Shown: positions 1 to 8,454 of the stretch, piece after piece | How positions within the stretch are numbered: position 1 is the first letter of the stretch | Layout of the letters: each line of letters begins with the position of its first letter | From: Deltaproteobacteria bacterium | GTDB lineage: Bacteria > Myxococcota > Kuafuiibacteriia > Kuafuiibacteriales > Kuafuiibacteriaceae | Direction of reading: 5' to 3' | Assembly: GCA_016713425.1 (NCBI GenBank) | Contig: JADJPE010000005.1 | Location: 5,182,501-5,246,500 of the forward strand | Length of the DNA: 64,000 bases | Program-made: the position numbers and the translations under genes | Notes under the pieces: generated by a model | Told to the model about the DNA's origin: nothing | Database searches by the model: none | What the model saw: only the letters and a program-made list of their open reading frames with translations

Positions 1-1
1 T

Positions 2-610
2 ACGTCGCCACGCCCGCGCGGTCGGTCATCGCCTCGACTCGAGGCCGCGTCGATCCCTCCCCCTGTCGATGTTCATGACATGGAGCTGGGTACAGCCCAG
101 GACGGTTTGAGGATGCCCTCGCGCAGCGAGATTCGCGTCGCGGTCGAGGAGGTGGAGACAGTGGCGCTCCACGCGTCGGCCCTTCCGGACTTCGACGAAA
201 TCCGAGCGTCGATGGTGACGACGCCCGATCGTGCCTCGAGCCGGAGCCAGGACGATGGCGTTTTGCCCTCTCGGGCCGACGTCACGCGAACGCGGACAGG
301 CTCGTTGCTCGACGCAAGTCCGTCCGACGACCTGCCGAACGACCTATCACGCCCCCACGATCTCTCTTACGCCCGCGAGCCATCGAGGCGCGCGTCCGCG
401 CCTCCATACGCGCGGGGGCGTGAGCTCATGCCGCAACCGCCGGATGTCGCCTCCTCAGACCGAGACCTGTCTCCGTCTCCCGATCCGGCGGCGGCGCCCG
501 CACACGGCCGATGGGATGTGGCGAGAATCCTGACCCTGCTCTCGGCCTCCCTTCTTCTGATCTCGATCGTGCTGTTGGTGCTGGCGATCGTCCGCGGTTC
601 GGGCAGCTAG
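2..610 (+). CDS. C-terminal part of a tail-anchored protein of unknown function (5' end outside window)
   Basis: The reading frame is open from the window edge to the stop at 608-610. The first ATG (80) has no ribosome binding site, so this is probably the 3' part of a longer gene; a start at 80 would give 176 residues. The visible protein is polar, rich in Arg, Pro, Ser and Asp, and looks disordered. It ends in one hydrophobic segment (ILTLLSASLLLISIVLLVL) followed by about eight residues, the layout of a C-terminal membrane anchor. No catalytic motif or known domain is visible. It converges on the kinase-like gene at 710-1669. I do not recognise the family. Confidence 0.55.
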   Translation, partial: TSPRPRGRSSPRLEAASIPPPVDVHDMELGTAQDGLRMPSRSEIRVAVEEVETVALHASALPDFDEIRASMVTTPDRASSRSQDDGVLPSRADVTRTRTGSLLDASPSDDLPNDLSRPHDLSYAREPSRRASAPPYARGRELMPQPPDVASSDRDLSPSPDPAAAPAHGRWDVARILTLLSASLLLISIVLLVLAIVRGSGS

Positions 611-709
611 GACCCTGCGACCGAATCGAGCACATCGAGGGCCGAGCATCGTTCGGATCGGGATCTTGTCTGCTTGCCGACACCCTCTAGAGCGGTCGTT
701 CCATATGGT

Positions 710-1669
710 CTAGGGCGCGCTGTCCATTTCTTGTTCCTCGGGGCTGAAGAGTCGCTGGATCAACAACGTAAGGCATGTTCGGTCGAGGCGGATGTGGACG
801 GCCCGCAGGAGGTCGGCGATCGCCGAACGGAACTCTGCGGCCGACGAGAAGCGATCGCAGGGGGAGGGTGAGAGCGCGGTCTCGATGATCCAAGTCAGGG
901 CCGGATGGAGGTCGGGCCGGTGTCGGTCGATGCGCGGCACGATCGCGCCTTGAGCGACCATATTGAGAAGGTCAGTTTCAGTGTCGGCCGTGAGCAGCAG
1001 GCGACCCGTGACGAGTTCGTACAGCACCACGCCGAGCGCGAAGAGGTCGCTTCGGTGATCAAGCGGCTCATTGCGGAGTTGCTCCGGAGCCATGTAACAG
1101 CAATAGCCCTTGCCTCCGCCAATGTTGAGGCCTCGGTGGGTTCGTCGCCGGGTGCTCGCGAAGCTCAAGCCAAAGTCTGACAGCCGAACACCGCCGGTCG
1201 GCGTCAGCAGAATGTTGGAGTGCGAGATGTCTCCGTGCAGGACCGGGAGCGGCTCTCCGTGGGCGCCGCGGAGGGTATGCGCATACTGCAAGGCTTCCAG
1301 CACTCGATCCGCGACGAAGAGCGCGACCTCCGTCGGGAACCCAAGTCTGCGCTGGCCGCATCGACTGAGCACGCGAAGCAGATTGAACCCTCGCACGAAG
1401 TCGGTCGCGACGTAGCTGCGGCCCTCGAGCGACCCGAGATCGCGCACCTCGACAATGTTTGGGTGGTGAAGCACCGCGTACCGCTGAGCTTGAACGAGGA
1501 GCGCGTCGTGGGCGCCGTCGTCGAGCGCGCGGGTTCGGCGAAGCGCGATGCGCTGAGACTCTCCGTCGACGAACAGTACGCTGAGCGCGAGCTCGGTCGA
1601 CTCGCGGGCCGCAAGCACCCGCGTGACGTAGTAGGGACCGAAGGTGGCACCGCTCGTCTCGTTGTTCAT
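710..1669 (-). CDS. Ser/Thr protein kinase-like protein with altered active-site residues
   Basis: A 319-residue Hanks-type kinase fold with no membrane segment. The catalytic loop reads HGDISHSNILL, so HRD is HGD but Asp and Asn are kept. The metal-binding motif SDFGLS, the activation-segment MAPEQLR and the DLFALGVVLYELVTG helix are all present. The beta-3 lysine that normally contacts ATP appears to be Arg (IALRRTRAL), and the N-terminal glycine loop is degenerate. HGD is fairly common in myxobacterial kinases, whereas losing the beta-3 lysine usually weakens catalysis. It may be a weak kinase or a scaffold. It lies downstream of the PEGA pseudokinase on the same strand, 189 bases away, so the two may be co-expressed. 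Confidence 0.85.
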   Translation of the reverse strand: MNNETSGATFGPYYVTRVLAARESTELALSVLFVDGESQRIALRRTRALDDGAHDALLVQAQRYAVLHHPNIVEVRDLGSLEGRSYVATDFVRGFNLLRVLSRCGQRRLGFPTEVALFVADRVLEALQYAHTLRGAHGEPLPVLHGDISHSNILLTPTGGVRLSDFGLSFASTRRRTHRGLNIGGGKGYCCYMAPEQLRNEPLDHRSDLFALGVVLYELVTGRLLLTADTETDLLNMVAQGAIVPRIDRHRPDLHPALTWIIETALSPSPCDRFSSAAEFRSAIADLLRAVHIRLDRTCLTLLIQRLFSPEEQEMDSAP

Positions 1670-1858
1670 TGCGACTCAACGGAGATGTACCACGGCTGTT
1701 TGGAGCGCTTCTGCTCCCCAAGATGCGCGGCTGTGGCCGTTTGAACGATGCCGCTGGTTGATGCCTACGGAGTGGGCCTGAGTGGCTTGGGCGTGAACCC
1801 GAGTGCGCCGAGAAGGAGGAAGAGCGGCGCTTTTCCGATATCTGTTCCGCTTGCGAGC

Positions 1859-3835
1859 TCAGGGCTCCTTCGTGAGCACGATGAGCTCGTTATCGGTCTG
1901 CCCCGGCCGGATCGTGACGGTCTTCGTCCGGTAGCCATTGGCGCGCGCGGTCACTTGGATCTCTCGGGTGCCCACCTCAACGTAGGTTTCATGCGGGTAC
2001 TCACGGCCGTCTACAGTGAGGCTCGCGTGGGCGGGCAAGGCGCGAACCCACACGCGCGTCTGGGCCTTGGAAGACGTTGACTTTGTCGAGGCCTGGTCGG
2101 TCGGCTGAAGGTAAAGATACAAACCGCCGAGCCCCAACAACACGAGAAGGATCGCGATGGCGATCAGCATGCCCCTCTGTTGAGAGCCCGTGCCTCCTTG
2201 GGCTGCGACCGCGACCGCGGCGGCTGGGGCCGGGGCGGCGGCGGGGGCACGGGCTGGGGCGGGTGGCTCTGCAGCGGCAGAAGACGCGGCAGACGACGAC
2301 ACGGTGCGGGTCACCGCCGGCTTGCTCGTCGACGTGACATGGGCGGCCGCGACGACGTCGGGCGCCGGGGTGTCCGGCACTGAGCTCGGCTTGGCGTCAC
2401 GCGATGCGGCGGGTGTCGGCGGCGCCTGCGTTGGCGCAGACGGGGACGCCAAAGGCATCTCGCGTTGTGGAGTCACGGGCTTTGGGAACGATATGGGCGC
2501 GGTGACTCCGGCCGTGGCCCCGGGGAGAGCCGCGGCGGGCTCGCCATGTTCCATGGGCGGCTGTGATTTTCCAAGGGGAGAGAGGGCCGCGGCCGGAGCG
2601 CGTGGCGAGCGGGACGGAGCGGCGGGCGGGATGCTGGATGGGGTGGCCGTCGGCCCAGCCGCCGCCGCATGGGTTGTGCGCTTCGGGGGCAACGGCGCCG
2701 GTGTTGGCCGGGCAGGCTTCGTGGAAGACACGACGTCCTTCGGCTGAGGCAGAAACTGTTTGGCCAAATCCTCTTCGGGGGCGAGGGCTGTTTCACCCTG
2801 TTCCTCAACCTCGAGAAGAAGGGCGAGCTCGCCCTGAACGCTGCGCGCGACTTCGCTGAGCGCTTCGTCGAGTGCGGGGAAGGCGGACGAGACCTGCGTT
2901 GACAGAGAGGGCAGTTGTTCTGGGCCAACCAGGCTCTGCCAAGCGGCAAAGCGTTCCGCGAAAGTGCTCTGCATCCAAGAGGCGATTTCGCGGTCCGCAG
3001 CATGTCGTTCGGCGAGCGCCGAGATCGACAGAACGTCGCGTGCTGATGCGGCATCGGAGAAGCGCTCCGGTGCGGCCGGACGAAGAAGCTTGCGGATGAT
3101 GAGTTGAAGATCGATCGGGTACGGCTCACCCAACACGTCCTTGGGTTTTGGGATCTCGCCGCTCGTGATTCTCTTGGCTGCGTCCTTGGCATCACCAAAC
3201 AGCCGTTCGGCCGTGGTGAGCTCATAGAGCATGATGCCGATCGAGAAGAGGTCTGAAGCGCGTGAGATCTCGGTGTCGTTGACGTGCTCGGGCGAACGAT
3301 ACCCGGCGCGACTTGCGGAGGCGCAGCGTTCTCGGTGCGCTTCCCCGGCTGGATCAATCACGTGCACTTGGCCATCGTATCCGACGAGGACATGCTCGGG
3401 GACAAGGTCGCCGTGAGCCCCGTTCTCTTCGATATTTTCAAGTTGATCTGCGATCCGCGACGCGATGGCGAGCGCGACGCCGATCGGTACTGGCTGCTTG
3501 GATTCGATCGCGTGGGCGAGAATCGTGCCCAAGCTCTCGCCCAAGACAGCAGGCGCAACGGCAAAGGCCTTCCCGCCTTGCTCGATCACCGCTTCGAGCG
3601 GTGCGCCCAACTTCAGGGCACCCGCGTACTCGAGCTCGAGCGTGAAGGTGTCGGGATCGACGCCCTTCTTGACCTCGCGCACGACGACCGGGGGACTCGA
3701 CGGAGAACGGAATCCCAAATACACGATCGTTCGTCTCCCCTCGGCGAGCTTTGCCTTGAGCGCAATGCGCCCAATCGGAGGGGCTTGATCCGGGACGAGG
3801 TCGAATGGATGGCGCGTAGCTTTGGAGGACGTCAT
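1859..3835 (-). CDS. membrane pseudokinase with C-terminal PEGA domain
   Basis: 658 residues. Residues about 20-280 have the kinase fold, but key catalytic positions are changed. The loop reads HGDLVPEHVLV (His where Asn binds metal), the DFG triplet reads DPA (VIDPAGEA), and the beta-3 strand has Arg in place of Lys (VVVREVKK). The APE-like YRSPEHV and DLFSIGIMLYELTT segments keep the fold. A long Pro/Ala-rich linker follows, then one membrane helix (MLIAIAILLVLLGLGGLYLY) and a PEGA domain (about 592-658, with SLTVDGREYPH and ARANGYRTKTV). By topology the pseudokinase is cytoplasmic and the PEGA domain periplasmic. It probably transmits or scaffolds rather than phosphorylates. An active kinase with an aberrant alignment cannot be fully excluded. 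Confidence 0.88.
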   Translation of the reverse strand: MTSSKATRHPFDLVPDQAPPIGRIALKAKLAEGRRTIVYLGFRSPSSPPVVVREVKKGVDPDTFTLELEYAGALKLGAPLEAVIEQGGKAFAVAPAVLGESLGTILAHAIESKQPVPIGVALAIASRIADQLENIEENGAHGDLVPEHVLVGYDGQVHVIDPAGEAHRERCASASRAGYRSPEHVNDTEISRASDLFSIGIMLYELTTAERLFGDAKDAAKRITSGEIPKPKDVLGEPYPIDLQLIIRKLLRPAAPERFSDAASARDVLSISALAERHAADREIASWMQSTFAERFAAWQSLVGPEQLPSLSTQVSSAFPALDEALSEVARSVQGELALLLEVEEQGETALAPEEDLAKQFLPQPKDVVSSTKPARPTPAPLPPKRTTHAAAAGPTATPSSIPPAAPSRSPRAPAAALSPLGKSQPPMEHGEPAAALPGATAGVTAPISFPKPVTPQREMPLASPSAPTQAPPTPAASRDAKPSSVPDTPAPDVVAAAHVTSTSKPAVTRTVSSSAASSAAAEPPAPARAPAAAPAPAAAVAVAAQGGTGSQQRGMLIAIAILLVLLGLGGLYLYLQPTDQASTKSTSSKAQTRVWVRALPAHASLTVDGREYPHETYVEVGTREIQVTARANGYRTKTVTIRPGQTDNELIVLTKEP

Positions 3836-3973
3836 TGGACAGCGGCAGAATAGGACAGTTCTTTGAAATTTGATGCCCCCGTCTGTTCGGAGTTAGAATC
3901 ATTTTTTGTATGGGCTGCCCATTGCGGCCGAAGGTGAGACAATTCGGGTCAAAGTAGGCTTCCTGGTGAGCAT

Positions 3974-4525
3974 GTGAACATCGGCTGGCTGATCGAAATC
4001 TTTGTGGAAGCTGGCGTACGTCCGGAGACGGCCGAGCGCGCGGCGAAGGAGACCTTGACGCGCATCCTCCGAAGGCAGCGTTCCGTGGCCGAGCTTCTCC
4101 TTTTTCGCCAAGATCGACCGTTCTCGCTGCACCTCGTCCGCGATCCGCTGATCAGCTTGGCACGGATCCTAGGTGTGGGAGACGAGCGACTTCCGTTCGT
4201 GGACGACGATGACCGTCTATCGGTCGCGTCACTCGGGGAGGTCTTGGCCGATGTGGGCATGGACCCAGTCGTGGGCATCGCTTACGCCAAGGTGATCCAA
4301 GCCGCGTACGAACCTGAAGACCTTTATCAGCCGCTCTGGGAAATGCTCGGCCGGGAGGGGCGGGTTCAGCTTCGTGATCTCGCAAGGATGGACCTCCAGT
4401 CCATCCGAACGTCATGGCCTGAATTCAAGACGGACCCCTCAGAGGGTGATCTTGCGAAAGGTCGCGCCCGCGGTGAGGTCATCCGGGCGCAGCGTGTAGG
4501 CAAGAAGTCAAAGCCCCAGCCGTAG
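3974..4525 (+). CDS. conserved-looking cytoplasmic protein of unknown function
   Basis: 183 residues from a GTG start, divergent from the pseudokinase and convergent with rpsD. The protein is soluble and mostly helical by composition. Its N-terminal 60 residues contain an amphipathic pattern (WLIEIFVEAGVRPETAERAA), and the C-terminal 40 residues are basic (GKKSKPQP end). No signal peptide, membrane helix or metal-binding cysteines are present. Codon use matches the neighbours, which argues for a real gene. The RBS is poor (GGTGAG just before the start), so the start is uncertain. I do not recognise the family. Confidence 0.6.
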   Translation: MNIGWLIEIFVEAGVRPETAERAAKETLTRILRRQRSVAELLLFRQDRPFSLHLVRDPLISLARILGVGDERLPFVDDDDRLSVASLGEVLADVGMDPVVGIAYAKVIQAAYEPEDLYQPLWEMLGREGRVQLRDLARMDLQSIRTSWPEFKTDPSEGDLAKGRARGEVIRAQRVGKKSKPQP

Positions 4526-4589
4526 CGGCCACGCCGCCCACCGAGCCAAGTGGCATCGAGCAGAGAGGGACGGGCCGGGCCGAGCGGAA

Positions 4590-5210
4590 TCAGAGCGCGA
4601 GCGCGTAGAGCTCGACGACGAGGGACTCATTGATGCCGAGTGGGCAGTCGTTCTCGGCGGGCTGAGACTTGACGGTACCCTTGAGGTTGGCGTCGTCTCG
4701 CTCCAGAAACGACGGCATCGGAAGAGACACCGGCGCTGCGACCTCCGCCGCGATCGCTTCGCGGTGCTTCCCGGTCACGCGCACCGAGATTTCGTCGCCC
4801 ATCTTGCACTGATAGGACGGAATGTCGATCCGCGCGCCATTGACGTTGATGTGCCCATGGCCCACCAGCTGGCGAGCGCCGCGCATGGTTCGCGCGAAAC
4901 CGAGGCGAAACACCACGTTGTCGAGGCGGCTCTCCAGAATGCGCAAGAGATACTCACCTGTGTTCCCCTTGCCCCGCTTGGCGCGCTTCATATAGCGGAC
5001 GAGCTGATGCTCGCTCACCCCGTAGTGGGCGCGAAGCTTCTGCTTCTCACGGAGGCGGATGGCGTAGTCTGACAGCTTAATGCGCTGCGTCGGACCGTGC
5101 TGGCCCGGTGGATATGGGCGCCGAAGCTCTCGAGGCAAAATGAGGCCAGGGATATCAGCGCCGCCGAGCCGGCGAACGATCCTCAACCGAGGACCCGTGT
5201 AGCGAGACAT
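4590..5210 (-). CDS. rpsD: 30S ribosomal protein S4
   Basis: 206 residues, normal length for S4. It begins MSRYTGPRLRIVRRLG and contains the S4 RNA-binding fold (about 94-155, with LESRLDNVVFRLGFA, LVGHGHINVNG and the Y-x-C-x-x-G turn). S4 binds 16S rRNA early in 30S assembly and can repress its own translation. This copy lacks the N-terminal zinc-finger cysteines, so it is the C-minus form, resembling cyanobacterial and plastid S4. It stands alone, not in the usual rpsM-rpsK-rpsD-rpoA cluster, and sits 54 bases downstream of the FHA gene on the same strand. There is no clear Shine-Dalgarno sequence before the ATG. Confidence 0.97.
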   Translation of the reverse strand: MSRYTGPRLRIVRRLGGADIPGLILPRELRRPYPPGQHGPTQRIKLSDYAIRLREKQKLRAHYGVSEHQLVRYMKRAKRGKGNTGEYLLRILESRLDNVVFRLGFARTMRGARQLVGHGHINVNGARIDIPSYQCKMGDEISVRVTGKHREAIAAEVAAPVSLPMPSFLERDDANLKGTVKSQPAENDCPLGINESLVVELYALAL

Positions 5211-5264
5211 AGGGCGACGTACATAAAGGACGGTTCAAACCCATGCAAGCAGAAAAGCAGGCAT

Positions 5265-6812
5265 CTAGGGCTTACGGCGTTCGAGCTGGTCGAGCGCCTC
5301 GGGCAGGAACGGGGTGCTCAGGAGGACTTCCAGCGCATAGATGACATGCATCTGTTCCCGGGGATCACCGATGGCTTCGGCTTCCTTGCGTAGTCGAGCG
5401 AGCGTGCTCATGAATGCGTAGGCGGCCGCGCTCCCGCCGCCCGCGTGGCTGGCCTGGGGCGGTCGGGTCTGGGCCCGGATAGGCGGCTGGGTGCGGACCT
5501 CGCCCGCATCGAGCGCCGAATCATGGCCGCCGCGCGCCCGGGTGGCGCCCGGGTGCCCCGCGATCCGGTCGATCTTGGCGCGGATATCGGGGGGCATGGG
5601 TTCGTCTGAGACGGTCGCGGGTTCGTCCAGTGTCCCCCGTGAACCGTATCGGCGGGCCGGTGGCGAGAGGGCATTGTCGGTCGAGCGCATATCGTCCGGC
5701 CTCGACGAAAGCTCTTCGAGTTGGAGGTCAGAGGAAACGGACGCCGGCTCGCCGTCCGTCTCGGCCAAGCCTTCGGCGTTGTCGGCGCGTGCGTGCACCG
5801 CCTTACCCGAGACGCCGAGGACCGGCGAGGGGGTTCCATCGAGACTTGCGTCGTCAAAAAGGAGACGGACGACCTCGTCCGAGGGTGTCAGCGGTTTTCT
5901 GCGGGGAGGCGCGGCGTCCGCGCGCACATGCGCATCGAGCCCGTCGTGTCCCGCCCCGCCTACGCCGTCATCACCCTCTTCTTCGGTGGCGACGACCGGC
6001 GCGTCTCCGGTCACGATGTCCTCCGAAGCGCCTGCGGCAGCCCAGGTGGGAAGCACGCCGGCGTCCTCGTCCTCGTCCTCGCCCTCTGTTTCCGGTGTGT
6101 CGGGCAAGGATCGGAACGCTTCCTCGATCTCATCGGCATCGGCATCGGGATCGGGATCGGGATCAGCATCGAGATCGCCGACGTCGGCCGCGACTTGAGC
6201 GCGCGCGAATGGGGCGTCGGCCGCGACGTCAGCGGTTTCGTCCGGTTCGGCGTCAGCGTTGGCGAGAGGCGGAATCTCCGGGACATCGTCTCCTTCCTCG
6301 CCTTCACCCCAGAGTGGGGTTGAGGCTCGTGTTGGTTTGGGACGCGCTTCGATGGGCGCCGGGTGAGCGAGTTCAAGTGGGCACAGAAAGAGAAGAGAGG
6401 TCCTTCCGATCAGCATTCGGTCGCCGTGTTCCAGCGGTCGAACATCCGCGTAGTGTCCGTTGACGATCGTGCCGTTCGCCGAGCCCAGGTCGCGGAGATA
6501 GTAGCGACTGTCCTCATATTCATATCGGATCTCGCAGTGGCGTTTCGATGCGCGCGGATCTCTGAGGCAAATGTCGTTGCTGTCGACGCGCCCCACGGTC
6601 AGGACTTCGTACAGGTCGTAGGTCGCTTCGCCTTCGTCGGAAAGAACGCGGATTTGGGGGCTCGATGGTCGGGGGGTGGAAGGCGCCGCGGCGTGATCAT
6701 CGTCCACCTCGGGTCGCTCGGCTTCCCCATCCGGCGACTCGGCGGGCGACACGTGGGTTCCCTGGTTTCCGCGTTCCAGCGCTGCGTCGTTGAGGTCCTG
6801 ATCTTCAATCAC
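5265..6812 (-). CDS. FHA-domain protein with long acidic disordered tail
   Basis: An FHA domain binds phosphothreonine peptides. Here it occupies about residues 68-150 and shows the conserved VGRVDSND, SKRHCEI and ANGTIVNG motifs. After it comes roughly 300 residues of very acidic, Asp/Glu/Ala-rich low complexity and a short helical C-terminus (STLARLRKEAEAIGDP). I chose the GTG at 6812 (515 residues) because GAAGGG lies about nine bases upstream; the first ATG (6959) would add 49 atypical residues. In a region with several kinases this is a likely kinase readout protein. It precedes rpsD with a 54-base gap. No enzymatic domain is visible. Confidence 0.85.
   Translation of the reverse strand: MIEDQDLNDAALERGNQGTHVSPAESPDGEAERPEVDDDHAAAPSTPRPSSPQIRVLSDEGEATYDLYEVLTVGRVDSNDICLRDPRASKRHCEIRYEYEDSRYYLRDLGSANGTIVNGHYADVRPLEHGDRMLIGRTSLLFLCPLELAHPAPIEARPKPTRASTPLWGEGEEGDDVPEIPPLANADAEPDETADVAADAPFARAQVAADVGDLDADPDPDPDADADEIEEAFRSLPDTPETEGEDEDEDAGVLPTWAAAGASEDIVTGDAPVVATEEEGDDGVGGAGHDGLDAHVRADAAPPRRKPLTPSDEVVRLLFDDASLDGTPSPVLGVSGKAVHARADNAEGLAETDGEPASVSSDLQLEELSSRPDDMRSTDNALSPPARRYGSRGTLDEPATVSDEPMPPDIRAKIDRIAGHPGATRARGGHDSALDAGEVRTQPPIRAQTRPPQASHAGGGSAAAYAFMSTLARLRKEAEAIGDPREQMHVIYALEVLLSTPFLPEALDQLERRKP
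6130..6180. repeat. hexanucleotide tandem repeat inside the FHA gene
   Basis: Imperfect 6-base units (GCATCG/GGATCG/GGATCA) lie in the acidic tail. On the coding strand they encode alternating Asp-Ala and Asp-Pro dipeptides. The unit is two codons, so copy-number change would alter linker length without breaking the frame. Confidence 0.75.
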
Positions 6813-7046
6813 CGCTTGAATTCCCTTCTCGCGTTTGCCCTCGCGGGCGCGCGCAGAGCGACGATAGGTCGCTTCGCACCCAGCGTGAAGATCCGGCCGT
6901 TCGGCTTGTGGCTTTTCAATCGGTGACGCCGGTCGTGGCGGGCTTCCGCAAAGCGCCATATTGGAGGAGAAAACCTAAGAAGAACAACAGCCTATGCAGG
7001 CACGAGGTGAGCGCCGCCCGGAAAGTCGGACGGGTGTCCGCCTGAG

Positions 7047-8354
7047 TCAGAGGGAAAGCGGCTGAGTGCGCTGCAGGTGTTCTTTGATGCGGGTGAGGAA
7101 CGCGTTTCCACTTCGGCCGTCCACAACCCGATGATCGTAGGAGAGCGCCGCATACATCATGGGGCGAACGAAAATAGCGTCCTGGCCGTTGATCTCTTCC
7201 ACGATCGCCCGCTTCTGGACGACGCCCATGCGGAGAATGGCGACTTCGGGCTGCCGAATGATCGAGACGCCGTACAAGTTCCCATCTCGTCCGGGGTTGC
7301 TGACGGTGAACGTTCCACCCGTGAAGTCCGAAGGCGCAAGGGTCCCGGCCCTTGCGCCGCGACTCAGGCGTTCGACGGCGCGCGCGAGTCCGAGAAGGCC
7401 CAGCTCATCTGCGGACCGAACGATGGGCACCACGAGGCCGTTGGCGGTTTCGGTGGCCACACCCACATTGATTTCGTTTCGGTAGGTGAGAGTCTCGCCT
7501 TCCATCGAGGCGTTCAGATCCGGAAAGGCGCGAAGGGCTGCGGCCAGCGCCGTGATCACGTACGGGAGGTAGGTGAGCCGAAGCCCTTGCGCTTCGGCGA
7601 ATGCACGGTCTCGGGCGCGCGCAGCCTCAACGCGAGACATGTCGATCTCGGCCACCGCGAACACGTGTACCGCGGTGTCGAGACTCCTTCGAAGTTCGCG
7701 CGCGATCGCGCGCCGCCGTTTCGAAAGGCTCGTCGCCCGAGGGGCCCCGTTCGCTGAAGAGTCCACGTGAACGGGCGCATAGGATGCGGGGCCTGTGACT
7801 TCGGTCTTGGATACGGCGGCCGCCTTGGGCGCCGGCTCGAGTGTCCGCTCGAGTGCCCGCAGCATGTCGTTGCGGGTCACGCGGCCGTGACGTCCGGTGC
7901 CCCGGATCGTCAGGGGATCGAGGCCGCTTTGCCTCGCGATTCGGCGCACGGCGGGTGAGAGTCTCGCCGGGCCGACGGCGTCGAAGCGGGGGCGCGAGGT
8001 CAGCCGCCCGGTCGTCGGAACTACGCCCGCCGACTCCGGTTGCGCGTCCCCGCCGGCGTCGGTCGCCGGCCCCGAAATCCCGTCATCGATGACGGGCGGT
8101 CCGACGCGAATCTCTGCGATCGTGTGGCCCACGGCGACGGTGGCCCCTTCTGCGACGCAGTTCTCCAAGAGCCCAGTCTCGGGCGCTGGGATTTCGCTCG
8201 AGGCTTTGTCGGTCTCGATCGCGGCGATCGGCTGACCCCGGGTGACGCCCGTTCCCTCTGCGACGAGCCAGCGGACGAGGGTGGCCTCGACGATGCTTTC
8301 ACCAAGCTGAGGCATGACCACCGCTTCGTAAGCGCGCTTGCTCTCAACGCCCAT
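7047..8354 (-). CDS. dihydrolipoamide acyltransferase (E2) of a 2-oxoacid dehydrogenase complex
   Basis: 435 residues with the full E2 layout. One lipoyl domain covers residues 8-85, with the lipoylated lysine at about K50 in AAIETDKASSE. A peripheral subunit-binding domain lies at about 128-165 (LSPAVRRIARQSGLDP). The CoA-dependent acyltransferase domain runs from about 205 to the end, with the active-site motif SYDHRVVDG near the C-terminus. It transfers acyl groups from E1 through the lipoyl arm to CoA. It is divergent from the E1 alpha/beta genes with only 100 bases between them, so the promoters face each other. Substrate (pyruvate or branched-chain 2-oxoacid) is not decided by sequence alone. 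No E3 gene is in the window; lipA at 60.3 kb would supply lipoate. Confidence 0.95.
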   Translation of the reverse strand: MGVESKRAYEAVVMPQLGESIVEATLVRWLVAEGTGVTRGQPIAAIETDKASSEIPAPETGLLENCVAEGATVAVGHTIAEIRVGPPVIDDGISGPATDAGGDAQPESAGVVPTTGRLTSRPRFDAVGPARLSPAVRRIARQSGLDPLTIRGTGRHGRVTRNDMLRALERTLEPAPKAAAVSKTEVTGPASYAPVHVDSSANGAPRATSLSKRRRAIARELRRSLDTAVHVFAVAEIDMSRVEAARARDRAFAEAQGLRLTYLPYVITALAAALRAFPDLNASMEGETLTYRNEINVGVATETANGLVVPIVRSADELGLLGLARAVERLSRGARAGTLAPSDFTGGTFTVSNPGRDGNLYGVSIIRQPEVAILRMGVVQKRAIVEEINGQDAIFVRPMMYAALSYDHRVVDGRSGNAFLTRIKEHLQRTQPLSL

Positions 8355-8454
8355 CCGACCATCACCTAGCCCTTTCCTGGTCTCCCATCAAGCGAGCGTA
8401 GGCCGACCGCGCCGCTTGACCCGGGCCGAGAGGACTGGAAAAAGCCCAGCTTAG

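Noticed and set aside
5630..6463. Arg-rich plus-strand frame
   Set aside because: It is antisense to the acidic FHA tail, and its composition is just the complement of Asp/Glu codons.
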